From: UBA7803 sp963822255
Lineage (GTDB): Bacteria; Pseudomonadota; Gammaproteobacteria; Pseudomonadales; Azotimanducaceae
Reading direction: 5' to 3'
Length of the DNA: 64,000 nt
Assembly (NCBI GenBank): GCA_963822255.1
Contig: CAWGGV010000002.1
Location: 186,001 to 250,000, forward strand
Shown: positions 43,988 through 52,689 of the stretch, one piece after another
How the letters are laid out: each line of letters opens with the position of its first letter
Numbering within the stretch: position 1 is the first letter of the stretch
Notes under the pieces: generated by a model
The model's database searches: none
The model's input: only the letters and a program-made list of their open reading frames with translations
What the model was told of the DNA's origin: nothing
Made by a program: the position numbers and the translations under genes

Positions 43988-45151
43988 GTGATCGGGCAGA
44001 TCGTCGAGATCACGTTGCTGAACCTGCGCAGCATTCCCGCCCGCTGGGGCTCATCGTCGGTGATCGTGGTCGGCATCGCCGGGGTGGTCGGGGTGCTGGT
44101 GGCGCTTCTGGCCATGGGCGGCGGGTTCCGGGCCGCGCTCGAACGCTCTGGGGATCCTCACCGCGCCGTGGTGCTGCGCGGCGGGTCCACCGGAGAGCTG
44201 TCCAGCGGCCTCGACACCGAAGCGCGCAACATCGTCGCCAGCATGGACGGCGTGACCGCAGCCAGCGGAGAGCTGTTCCTGGTGGCCGATCTGCCAAAGC
44301 GCTCCAATCGGAGCATGGCCAATGCGGTGGTTCGCGGCGTGGAGGATGCCGCCTTCGACATGCGTCCGGAGATCCACATCGTCGAGGGCCGCCGGTTCCG
44401 GCCCGGCCGCGACGAGGTGATCGCCGGCCGGGGCGCGGCGAAGGAGTTTCAGGGCGTGGACCTCGGTGCGACCATCACCTTTCGCAACACCACCTGGACC
44501 GTGGTGGGCGTCTTCGAATCGGGCGGCTCCGCCTACGATTCGGAGATCTGGGCCGATCTCGGTGCCGCTCAGTCCGCCTTCCGGTCGCCGGGCGCGCTGA
44601 CATCCATGCGGGTGCGGGTGGACGACCCGGCGGTCATACCGGCGCTCGCTGCACAGGTGGACGCGGATCCGCGGCTGGATCTCTCGGTGCGCTCGGAGCC
44701 CGACTACTATCGAGCCCAGTCCAGCACCATGTCGAAGCTCATCGTCGGCTTCGGCTATGCCGTGGCCGTCATCATGGCGGTCGGCGCGGTGTTCGCCGCC
44801 CTCAACACCATGTACACGGCGGTCTCCGCGCGCACCGTGGAGATCGCCACCTTGCGGGCGCTGGGATTCGGCAGCCTGCCGGTGGTGGTATCGGTGATGA
44901 GCGAAGCCCTGCTGCTGGCGATGCTTGGCGGCGCCGTGGGCGCCGGCCTTGCTTACGTGGTCTTCAACGGCATGACGGTGTCGACGTTGAACCAGGCGTC
45001 GTTCTCCCAGGTGGCCTTCGACTTCGCCGTCACCGGCGAGCTGATGCGGCTCGGCTTCGTCTGGGCGGTAGCCCTCGGCGCCCTGGGCGGGATGTTTCCG
45101 GCCGTGCGGGCGGCGCGCGTGCCCATCACCCTGGCCTTGCGGCGGGGCTGA
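43988..45151 (+). CDS. FtsX/MacB-type ABC permease (second)
   Basis: The protein has 387 residues from a GTG start, with the same four-helix layout as its neighbour. Visible parts are SSVIVVGIAGVVGVLVALLAMGGGF, a periplasmic domain and FGYAVAVIMAVGAVFAALNTMYTAVSARTVEIATLRALGFGSLPV. The EIATLRALGF motif contacts the ATPase. It is the last gene of the exporter operon. No outer-membrane TolC-like gene is adjacent. The cargo may be a macrolide-like compound, lipid or lipoprotein; sequence does not decide. Confidence 0.9.
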   Translation: MIGQIVEITLLNLRSIPARWGSSSVIVVGIAGVVGVLVALLAMGGGFRAALERSGDPHRAVVLRGGSTGELSSGLDTEARNIVASMDGVTAASGELFLVADLPKRSNRSMANAVVRGVEDAAFDMRPEIHIVEGRRFRPGRDEVIAGRGAAKEFQGVDLGATITFRNTTWTVVGVFESGGSAYDSEIWADLGAAQSAFRSPGALTSMRVRVDDPAVIPALAAQVDADPRLDLSVRSEPDYYRAQSSTMSKLIVGFGYAVAVIMAVGAVFAALNTMYTAVSARTVEIATLRALGFGSLPVVVSVMSEALLLAMLGGAVGAGLAYVVFNGMTVSTLNQASFSQVAFDFAVTGELMRLGFVWAVALGALGGMFPAVRAARVPITLALRRG

Positions 45152-45283
45152 ACGCGCCGTAGTCGTCTTATTTCCGTCAAGCTGCAAGCCTATAGCGCAA
45201 AAATCGAAGCTCGCGCAGACGCCACGGTGGACGTGACCAGCGGCGACCCGAACAATGTGCGCCTCTTTGCAGGAGGACACGAC

Positions 45284-45944
45284 ATGACGCTACGGATCAA
45301 TTCGGAAGCTCCCGATTTCACCGCCCGGACCACCCAGGGCGAGATCTCCTTTCACGACTGGATCGGTGACGGCTGGGCCATCCTGTTCTCGCATCCGAAG
45401 GACTTCACCCCGGTGTGCACCACCGAGCTCGGTTACATGGCGGGTCTGCAGCCGGAGTTCGAAAAGCGCAACTGCAAGATCATCGGTCTGTCGGTGGACC
45501 CGGTGGACAATCACGCAGCCTGGTCCAAGGACATCGAGGAGACGCAGGGCCACGCGGTCAACTACCCGATGATCGGAGACACCGACCTGAAGGTGGCCAA
45601 GCTGTACGACATGCTGCCCGAAGGTGCGGGGGAATCATCCGGCGGGCGTAGCGCAGGCGACAACGCTACCGTCCGCTCGGTGTTCATCATCGGGCCCGAC
45701 AAGAAGATCAAGGCGATGCTCACGTACCCCATGTCGTCGGGTCGCAACTTCGACGAAGTGCTGCGGCTGCTGGACTCGTGCCAGCTGACCGCCAAGCATC
45801 AGGTGGCCACACCGGTGAACTGGAAGCAGGGCGGACGACGTGATCATCGCGCCGTCGGTGTCGGACGAGGAGGCGAAGAAGCGCTACCCGCAAGGCTGGA
45901 AGTCGCCCAAGCCCTATCTGCGGATCGTCGGCCAGCCGAAGTAG
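45284..45944 (+). pseudogene. 1-Cys (Prx6-type) peroxiredoxin, one +1 frameshift near the C-terminus
   Basis: The ATG has a GCAGGAGG site. The peroxidatic Cys45 lies in HPKDFTPVCTTELGYMA, and the long Prx6-type C-terminal arm contains VRSVFIIGPDKKIKAMLTYP and GRNFDEVLRLLDSCQLTAKH. After ATPVNWKQG an extra base near 45832 destroys the frame. The correct one continues DDVIIAPSVSDEEAKKRYPQG to a stop at 45942-45944, giving 219 residues, the usual length. It should reduce peroxides in the cytoplasm. The lesion would replace the last 35 or so residues; a consensus error is likely. Confidence 0.85.
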
Positions 45945-45956
45945 CCGCCTTCTGAG

Positions 45957-46020
45957 TGGGAGCGACCTCCCGGTCGCGATTCTCTGGATCATGAAGATCG
46001 CGACCGGGAGGTCGCTCCCA
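45957..46020. repeat. REP-like element 7, perfect 24-base inverted repeat
   Basis: Arms at 45957-45980 and 45997-46020 are perfect inverse complements around a 16-base loop. They are identical in sequence to the arms at 22198-22256. It sits between convergent genes and could serve as a bidirectional terminator. Confidence 0.9.
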
Positions 46021-46031
46021 CAAAGGCGATC

Positions 46032-46688
46032 CTACAGCCTTGCCAGCAACGCCGGCAGCTCGCGCAGGGACGCGATGCGGTGGCTGGCCGCGCTGAAATC
46101 CTGGCCGGCCACGAAGTCGTTCGCGACCACGACGCAGTCGATGCCGGCGGCCACTGCGGATCGAAGCCCGCGCTCGGAATCCTCGACGACCACGGCCTCT
46201 TCCGCTGCTGCGCCGAACCGCCGCAGGGCCTCGAGGTAAGGATCAGGCGCCGGCTTCGACCGCGCATAGTCGCCGTTCGTGAGCACGAAGCTCATGTGCC
46301 GCACGATGTGCCGTTCGCGGTGAATCAGCTCGAAATCCTCGCGCTTGCTGGTGGTGACGATGGCCATGGCATAGCGCTCGGCGAGTCTCGCCAGCAGCTC
46401 CGGAACGGCCGGTATCTCGATGTCCTGTCGCGTGAGGAATTGCTGGTAGACGACGTTGCGGCGGCGCTTGCCCTCGCGAACCTGCGCTTCGCTGGCCCCG
46501 GCCGCCAGAGCCAGCTCCCAGATGGAACGGCCCGTGGGCATGTTGCGGATGTAGCGGTCCCGATCGAGCTCGATGCCGAGCTCGCGCATGCATTGCCGGG
46601 TCGCCTCGAAGTACCACGGCTCGGTGTCGACCAGCACGCCGTCGTGGTCCCACAGGATGTAAGACTTCCGCGCGCGGCCGCGTCGCAT
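46032..46688 (-). CDS. HAD-superfamily hydrolase (beta-phosphoglucomutase/phosphatase type)
   Basis: The 218 residues carry motif I WDHDGVLVDTE (Asp14, Asp16), motif II IVTTSKR near residue 111, the lysine of SKPAPDPYLEAL and motif IV VVVEDSERGLRSAVAAG. The cap lies between motifs I and II, as in class C1 phosphatases such as phosphoglycolate phosphatase. The substrate is unknown. It lies 3 bases downstream of a VOC gene, so the two are probably co-transcribed. Confidence 0.85.
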   Translation of the reverse strand: MRRGRARKSYILWDHDGVLVDTEPWYFEATRQCMRELGIELDRDRYIRNMPTGRSIWELALAAGASEAQVREGKRRRNVVYQQFLTRQDIEIPAVPELLARLAERYAMAIVTTSKREDFELIHRERHIVRHMSFVLTNGDYARSKPAPDPYLEALRRFGAAAEEAVVVEDSERGLRSAVAAGIDCVVVANDFVAGQDFSAASHRIASLRELPALLARL

Positions 46689-46691
46689 GCG

Positions 46692-47063
46692 TCAGACCCG
46701 GCTCGCCAGCGCCAGCACGTTGCCGCCCGGGTCGCGGAAAAACGTCATCCATTCCTCGGTGCCGGGGTTGTCGAACATGCCTTCGTCGTCACGGTGGATC
46801 ATGTGAGGCTCGCCGTCGAACTCGACGCCCTGCTCGCGCAGTGAAGCCTGGGCAGCGTGCACGTCGTCGACGCGGAAGTACAACGTGGCCGGTCCGGCAT
46901 TCCGCTCGAACAGCAGCCGAACGCCGGCGAAGTCGAAGAACAACAGGCCGGGTGGATCGAAACAGCCGAGGAAACGGGCGCCGAGGATGTCCTGATAGAA
47001 CGCGCGGGTCGCCTCGAGGTCATCGGTGTGGGCGGCCACCTGGTGAATGCGGGTCAGTCTCAT
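46692..47063 (-). CDS. VOC-family protein
   Basis: The protein has 123 residues from MRLTRIHQVAAHTDDLEATRAFYQDIL. Visible elements are LLFFDFAGVRLLFERNAGPATLYFRVDD and TEEWMTFFRDPGGNVLALASRV, a single glyoxalase-fold module. The long frame upstream is non-coding. It is probably a homodimeric lyase or isomerase of unknown substrate. Confidence 0.8.
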   Translation of the reverse strand: MRLTRIHQVAAHTDDLEATRAFYQDILGARFLGCFDPPGLLFFDFAGVRLLFERNAGPATLYFRVDDVHAAQASLREQGVEFDGEPHMIHRDDEGMFDNPGTEEWMTFFRDPGGNVLALASRV

Positions 47064-47363
47064 GGGCTCGTCCTCGCGGGATGAACGTGAGCATCGGCGA
47101 TGACGCCGAAGCGCGAGCGCCGTGCTCGCGTTCCGGGGTGCGGGAGAATGAATAACCTGCCTGGCGGCGCTCCGCAAGCGCGGGATCAGTGCGGCCTGCT
47201 GGATTATCGCTCGGCGATTCCGCGGAATCGCGTGCCGTCGGCCAGAGGCCTTCGCGAGAGCACGATGCCGGGGGGCAAAGCATTTGCCGGATTCAACCGA
47301 GTTCGCTGGCGGCCCCCTCCGGGCCAGCGTACATTGCGGGACCCCCACCAAAGGATGCTGGCG
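47064..47363. other. 300-base intergenic region without recognisable features
   Basis: The region separates the divergent VOC and glutathione-transferase genes. I see no convincing gene, REP arm or clear palindrome. It presumably contains both promoters. Confidence 0.5.
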
Positions 47364-47978
47364 ATGGCCGACCTCACCCTGTACCTCGCGTTCCCGTCGC
47401 GTGGCATCACCGTGCTCTGGATGCTGGAAGAGCTCGGGCAGCCTTACGACATGCAGGTGCTCGATCTTTCCAAAAACCAGCACAAGACGCCGGAGTTCCT
47501 GGCGATCAACCCCATGGGCCGGGTGCCGGTGCTCCGGCACGGCGATCAGTACATCTCGGAGAGCGTGGCCATCTGCAGCTATCTGGCGGACGCCTTTCCC
47601 GAGGCCGGTCTCAACGTCCCCGTGGGCCAGCCCGAGCGGGGAAGCTATCTGCAATGGATCCTGTTCGGCCCGGGGACCATGGAACCCGCCATCATCTGGA
47701 AGGCGGCCGGAAATCCGGACGCCGAGTACCAGCCCTTCGCGAGCGTCGAGGAGGTGGCGACGACTGTGGCCAGCGCTGTGCGGGGCCGGCAATTCATCGT
47801 CGACGACCATTTCACCACCGCGGATGTGATCGTCGGTTCGGGGGTGATGTGGGGGACGCGCATGATGCCGGTGCTGCCGGCGCTGCCTGAGCTCGAAGCC
47901 TATTGGCAGGGGCTCGAGGCGCGGCCGGCCTGGCAGCGCACCAGTGAGATCTTTCAGTCCCGCATGGCCCACGGGTAA
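47364..47978 (+). CDS. glutathione S-transferase family protein
   Basis: The 204 residues start MADLTLYLAFPSRGITVLWMLEELG, a thioredoxin-fold N-terminus. The glutathione-binding region is NPMGRVPVLRHGDQYISESVAICSYLAD, and an all-alpha C-terminal domain contains FIVDDHFTTADVIVGSGVMWG. A start 9 bases earlier (47355) is possible. It probably conjugates or reduces electrophilic compounds. It is a single gene with no obvious partner. Confidence 0.88.
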   Translation: MADLTLYLAFPSRGITVLWMLEELGQPYDMQVLDLSKNQHKTPEFLAINPMGRVPVLRHGDQYISESVAICSYLADAFPEAGLNVPVGQPERGSYLQWILFGPGTMEPAIIWKAAGNPDAEYQPFASVEEVATTVASAVRGRQFIVDDHFTTADVIVGSGVMWGTRMMPVLPALPELEAYWQGLEARPAWQRTSEIFQSRMAHG

Positions 47979-48223
47979 CCGGCCTGGCCCGCTGTGGCCA
48001 GTCTGATCCTGCGGCTGGCGAATTGACGGCAGTAGGTCGTCATCCTATCGGCCTCGTACATCAACTGGTGACCTTCGTTCATCAGGCCGCGCAGGCACGC
48101 CATCTGGACCTGTGGGCGCATCTTGCCCATCTCGCGGTCGAAGCCCGATTGCGCCGTGCCGGTCAGCAGTAAGTCGCGCGGGTCGGCCTGAACCTGAGCG
48201 GAGGCGAGGCCAAGGGGAGGCAC
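47954..48223 (-). CDS. possible small unrecognised protein
   Basis: An 89-codon frame from a GTG reads LASAQVQADPRDLLLTG and MRPQVQMACLRGLMNEGHQLMYEADRMTTYCRQFASRR, which looks protein-like, perhaps a periplasmic helical protein whose signal peptide is out of frame. It overlaps the GST gene end by 25 bases. No family is recognised and no ribosome site is clear, so it may be chance or a remnant. Confidence 0.25.
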   Translation of the reverse strand: MPPLGLASAQVQADPRDLLLTGTAQSGFDREMGKMRPQVQMACLRGLMNEGHQLMYEADRMTTYCRQFASRRIRLATAGQAGYPWAMRD

Positions 48224-48265
48224 AGGTCTCGAGGCAGCTCAGCGCGACCATGTTTGATGAAGGCG

Positions 48266-48350
48266 ATCTTCCGATCGCGACTGGGAGGTCGCTTCCACGG
48301 CGCCGGAATCGCGACCGGGAGGTCGCTCCCACAGAGGTCGCTCCCACAGT
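48266..48350. repeat. REP-like cluster 8
   Basis: A degenerate arm (GATCGCGACTGGGAGGTCGC) is followed by a standard reverse arm and a further GAGGTCGCTCCCACAG unit. The cluster ends next to the stop of the RND permease gene. Confidence 0.8.
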
Positions 48351-51300
48351 TCAGGTTGCGGTGGGGACTTGCTCCACGCCCTGGGCGACGTGGTTCCAGC
48401 CGAACACGTCCTCGGTGATGGTGTAGAGGGCCGGCACCAGGAACAGAGTGATGAACGTGGCGAACAGCACGCCCCAGGCGAGGGACACGGCCATGGGAAT
48501 CACGAAGGCCGTGGCCGGCGTCGAGGTTGCCATGAGCGGCACCAGGCCGACGAACGTGGTGACCGAGGTGAGCATGATGGGGCGGAACCGCACGACGCCT
48601 GCTTCGAGAATGGCTTCGGTGATGTCGGCGCCCTCGCGGCGGCGACGGTTGATGTAGTCCACCAGCACCAGGCTCGCGTTGACCACCACACCCGACAGGG
48701 CGACGATGCCGAGCGCGGAGAAGAACACCAACAGCTGCCCCATGATCCAGTGGCCGACGATGGCACCCACGGCGCCGAACGGAATCACGCTCATGATCAC
48801 CAGTGGCTGCACGTAAGAGCGCAGCGGTATTGCCAGCAGCGCATAGATGATGACCAGCGCCAGCAGCGCGCCGTAGGCGAGGCCGCTCATGGCCTTGCTG
48901 CGCTCTTCCTGCTCGCCGGAGAGGCCGATATCGATGCCGCGGTACTTTTCCATGAGCGCCGGCACCACCGTATGCTGGATGCTGGCGTTTACCTCCTCGG
49001 GGCTGACCACGCTGCGGTCGACGTCGGCGGTGACGTTCACCACCCGGCGGCCATCGACCCGATGGATGCTCGAGAAGCCGCGGCCGATCTCGAACTTCGC
49101 GACACTGTAGAAGGGCACCTCGTTGCCGTCCGGGGTACGGATGTACATGTCTTCCATGTTGCCGATGGACCTGCGTTCCTGCTCCGGGAATCGCACCATG
49201 ACCCGCACCTCGTCCTCGCCGCGCTGGACCCGCTGGGCCTCCACGCCGTAGAAGGCGTTGCGGACCTGGCGGGCGAGATCACTCAGGTTCAAGCCCAGCG
49301 GCCGCGCCTCGGGCAGCAGCGAGAGCTTGATCTCCTGCTTGCCGGCGCGGAACGAGTCGGCGATATCGAACACGCCGTTGTAGCGGCCGAGCTCGGCGCG
49401 CAGCTCAGCGGCAGCCTGCCGCAGGCGGTCGACGTCCTTGCCGGCCAGCTCGTAGTTGATAGGGTCGCCGGCCGAGAACGCGTCGGCGTTGAACGTCAGC
49501 TTCACCGCATCGGGAACGTCGCCGGTGAGCTCCCGCCAACGCTTGGCCACCGTCTTGGCGGAGATCGCTCCGCGCTGCTTCAGCGGCAACAGCTCGATCA
49601 CCACCTCGGCATAGTGACTGCGGCCGCTGCTGATTCCGGCGCTGGGCCCACCGCGCTCCACGGCGGCGCCGATGCTCGAGAGCACGTTGACGATCACGGA
49701 GCCGTGCTCGGGCTGGATCTGGTCGTCGAGCTCCAGACGCAGCTTGTCCGCCGCGTCCTCGATTTTCTCGGCCGCCCGGGCGGTGACGTCCACGGCGGTG
49801 CCTTCCGGCATCTCGAGCTGAGCGTACACCCGGTCGCCCTCCACGGCCGGGAAGAAGCCGAACACCACCCGGCCGCTGGCGATGAGTGCGATCGCCAGCA
49901 CGAGGATGCCGAGCCCCGCCGCCGCGGTGGCATAGCGCCACTGCACCGACAGCTCGAGCAGTGGCTTGTAGCGGCGCGCCGCGACGTTCTCGAGCCAGGA
50001 CGACAGGTAGCTCTGCAGGCGGTTCCACTGGCGAGCCAGACCGTGGGTCGGCTCCGAATGGTTGCGGTGGGCCAGGTGCGCCGGCAGGATGAGCTGCGAC
50101 TCGACGATGCTGAACAACAGGGCGATGATCACCACGTAGCCGATCACCCCGAAGAACTCGGCCATGCGGCCGGGCACGATGATCAGCGGCAGGAAGGCCG
50201 CCATGGTGGTGAGCACACCGAACACCACGGGCACCGAGACTTCCCAGGTGCCGTCGATGGCCGCCTGGACCGGGTGCTTGCCCATCTGCTCGTGGCCGTA
50301 GACCCGCTCCCCGACCACGATGGCATCGTCCACGAGTATCCCCAGCACCAGAATGAAGGCCATTACCGTGACGGTGCTGATGGTGATGTCGGCGTACGGA
50401 AACAGCGCGATGGTGCCGAGCAAGGCCGTGGGAATGCCGGCCGCCACCCACATGGCGAGGCGGAAGCGCAGAAACAGCGCGAGGATCACCACCACCAGGA
50501 TCAGCCCGGAGAGCGCGGTGTTGGTGAGGGTGTTGAGGCGCTGGCTCAACTGCTTCGACTCGTCGGTCCACACGGTGAGGTCGATGCCCGGCGGCAGCAG
50601 GGCCTGGTAGTCGGCCACGTAGGCGCGGATGTCGCGCGCCATCTCCATGGTGTCTTCCTTGCCCACCTGCTGAACCTTCACCACCGCCGCCGGCTTGCCG
50701 TTGAACCGCGCCGCGAGGTCGCCTTCCTCGAAGCCGTCGCGGATGTCGGCGATCTCCTTCAGCGTGACCTTGGTGCCATCGCCGCGGGTGAGCACGACGA
50801 TGTCCTCGAACTCCTGGCCCCAGTACGCCTGGCCCTTGGTGCGGATGAGGATTTCACCGCCCTCGGTGCGGATGGAGCCGCCGGGCATGTCCAGGGAGGC
50901 GTTGCGTACGGCGCGGGCCACGTCGTCCAGGGTCAGGCCGTAGCGGCGCAGGTTGTACTGGGAGACCTCGAGGGAGATCTCGTAAGGGCGCACGTAGTTC
51001 AAGGTCACCTGGGATATGCCAGCCATGGCGGCGAGGTCGTCGCGCACTTCCTTGCCGATCTCCTTCAAGGTGCGCTCGTCGGCGTTGCCGGAGATGGCGA
51101 TCTGCGCGACGTTCTTCGACATCATGAGCTTCGAGACGATGGGCTTCTCAGTCTCCTCCGGAAGGCTGTTGATGCCGTCGACCCGGCTCTTGATCTCCCC
51201 CAGTACCTGGTTGGCGTCGGCGTCCATCACCAGCTCCGCCATGACCGTGCATGCGCCCTCCGAGGCCGTGGCGCGGACCTTGTCGATACCCTCCACACCT

Positions 51301-51518
51301 TCGATGGCATCCTCGACGCGCACGCACACGCCCTGTTCGGACTCCTCGGGGGCGGCCCCCAGGTAAGGCACCGTGATGGTCACCACCTGGGTGTCGATGT
51401 TGGGGAACTCTTCCTGCTGAATCGTCAGCATGGCGAGCCCGCCGCCCACCAGCAGAACAGCCATGAGCAGATTGGCGGCGACGGGGTTCCGGGTGAACCA
51501 GGCGATGGCGTTGTACAT
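48351..51518 (-). CDS. RND efflux permease (AcrB/MdtC superfamily)
   Basis: The 1055 residues are the full length of the HAE-type permeases. The start MYNAIAWFTRNPVAANLLMAVLL is the first helix and QQEEFPNIDTQVVTITVPYLGAAPEESEQGV is the first pore segment. VMAFILVLGILVDDAIVVGERVYGH carries the proton-relay Asp pair in TM4, and ALLALVIIYALLAIPLRSYVQPLVIMS is in the second half. It should pump lipophilic compounds out across the envelope with the adaptor encoded 16 bases upstream. No outer-membrane channel is encoded nearby. Confidence 0.95.
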   Translation of the reverse strand: MYNAIAWFTRNPVAANLLMAVLLVGGGLAMLTIQQEEFPNIDTQVVTITVPYLGAAPEESEQGVCVRVEDAIEGVEGIDKVRATASEGACTVMAELVMDADANQVLGEIKSRVDGINSLPEETEKPIVSKLMMSKNVAQIAISGNADERTLKEIGKEVRDDLAAMAGISQVTLNYVRPYEISLEVSQYNLRRYGLTLDDVARAVRNASLDMPGGSIRTEGGEILIRTKGQAYWGQEFEDIVVLTRGDGTKVTLKEIADIRDGFEEGDLAARFNGKPAAVVKVQQVGKEDTMEMARDIRAYVADYQALLPPGIDLTVWTDESKQLSQRLNTLTNTALSGLILVVVILALFLRFRLAMWVAAGIPTALLGTIALFPYADITISTVTVMAFILVLGILVDDAIVVGERVYGHEQMGKHPVQAAIDGTWEVSVPVVFGVLTTMAAFLPLIIVPGRMAEFFGVIGYVVIIALLFSIVESQLILPAHLAHRNHSEPTHGLARQWNRLQSYLSSWLENVAARRYKPLLELSVQWRYATAAAGLGILVLAIALIASGRVVFGFFPAVEGDRVYAQLEMPEGTAVDVTARAAEKIEDAADKLRLELDDQIQPEHGSVIVNVLSSIGAAVERGGPSAGISSGRSHYAEVVIELLPLKQRGAISAKTVAKRWRELTGDVPDAVKLTFNADAFSAGDPINYELAGKDVDRLRQAAAELRAELGRYNGVFDIADSFRAGKQEIKLSLLPEARPLGLNLSDLARQVRNAFYGVEAQRVQRGEDEVRVMVRFPEQERRSIGNMEDMYIRTPDGNEVPFYSVAKFEIGRGFSSIHRVDGRRVVNVTADVDRSVVSPEEVNASIQHTVVPALMEKYRGIDIGLSGEQEERSKAMSGLAYGALLALVIIYALLAIPLRSYVQPLVIMSVIPFGAVGAIVGHWIMGQLLVFFSALGIVALSGVVVNASLVLVDYINRRRREGADITEAILEAGVVRFRPIMLTSVTTFVGLVPLMATSTPATAFVIPMAVSLAWGVLFATFITLFLVPALYTITEDVFGWNHVAQGVEQVPTAT

Positions 51519-51534
51519 GAGAGGTTCCCGCCGG

Positions 51535-52689
51535 TCAGAGGGCGGCCAGCGGTGCGTCGGACACCGGCTTCACCGGCATGCCTTCCACCGCGGTCTGGAT
51601 CGGGGAAATGCACACCCGCTCGCCGGCGGAGAGCCCAGAGCTCACCAACACCTCGTCCTCGTAGAGGCGCAAGGGCTCGATCTGCCGATAGCGCAGGCGG
51701 TCGTTGCCGTCCACCACCAGCACCCGATTGCCGTCGCGGAGCGCGGAGCGGGGCAGCACCACCACGTCGTCGGCGGTGCGGCCTTCGATCTCGGCGGCGA
51801 CGAACAGGCCCACGGACAACGGCGACTCCTGCGTCTGGTTGTCTACCCGGGCCACCACGTTGACCATGCGGCTCATGGTGTCGATCTGCGCCTCGGTGCG
51901 CACCACCCGACCCTTCCAGGTCAGGTGCTGACCGGCGAACTCCGCCGACAGGGTGACGGCTGGCTGAAGCGCCGGCGGCAACTCGCCGCGGATGCCCACG
52001 GGCAGGTTCAGGAACGCCAGCTGGCGGTCGGCGATGGGCAGCCGGACCTCGGCGTCGGCGCTGGCGTAGAGCGTGGCGATGGAAGCACCACGGCTGACGA
52101 ACTGGCCGATGTCCACGGACTCCCGGCGCACCAGCCCGGTGAAGGGCGCGTGAATCTCCGTGCGCGCCAGGTCACGCTGCGCCTGGGCGAGGCCGGCCTG
52201 GGCCTCCTGATACGACGCCTGCGCCACACGGTAGGCGCGGAGCGCGTTCTCGAGCGTGGAGCGGCTGGCGAGCTGCCGGGCTTCCAGGCTTTCGGTGCGC
52301 TGGTACTCGAACTCTGTCTGCTGCTGCTCGGCCTGGGCGCGGGTGAGCGCCGCCTCCGCGCGCTCGAGCGCAGAGCGGTAATCCCGGTCGTCGAGGCGCA
52401 GCAGCGCCTCGTCCTTCTCGAAGTTGCCGCCGTTCACCAGCGACGGCGATACCCAGCGCACGCGGCCGGATACCTCCGGGATCAGCTCCGACTCGGTGTT
52501 GGGGGTCACCGTGCCCTGCGAGCGGACGGTGAGCTGCACGGAGCGGGGCTCGGCCGTCATGACCCGCACGGTGGTCGCCACCGGCTCCGGGACGCTGGGT
52601 TTCAGCTTCGGGCTGGTGGCGAGCAGGGTGACGGCGCCGAACACGCTGCCCAGCAGGATCAGGCCGGGAACGACGAACTTGCGCATCAT
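51535..52689 (-). CDS. RND periplasmic adaptor (membrane fusion protein)
   Basis: The 384 residues have an N-terminal anchor (VVPGLILLGSVFGAVTLLA). The lipoyl halves are VRSQGTVTPNTESELIPEVSGRV and RTEIHAPFTGLVRRESVDIGQ, with a short coiled coil between them (about 110-180). Barrel and membrane-proximal domains end DAPLAAL. It should link the RND permease to an outer-membrane factor. The start overlaps the regulator stop by four bases, so the regulator and pump are one operon. Confidence 0.92.
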   Translation of the reverse strand: MMRKFVVPGLILLGSVFGAVTLLATSPKLKPSVPEPVATTVRVMTAEPRSVQLTVRSQGTVTPNTESELIPEVSGRVRWVSPSLVNGGNFEKDEALLRLDDRDYRSALERAEAALTRAQAEQQQTEFEYQRTESLEARQLASRSTLENALRAYRVAQASYQEAQAGLAQAQRDLARTEIHAPFTGLVRRESVDIGQFVSRGASIATLYASADAEVRLPIADRQLAFLNLPVGIRGELPPALQPAVTLSAEFAGQHLTWKGRVVRTEAQIDTMSRMVNVVARVDNQTQESPLSVGLFVAAEIEGRTADDVVVLPRSALRDGNRVLVVDGNDRLRYRQIEPLRLYEDEVLVSSGLSAGERVCISPIQTAVEGMPVKPVSDAPLAAL

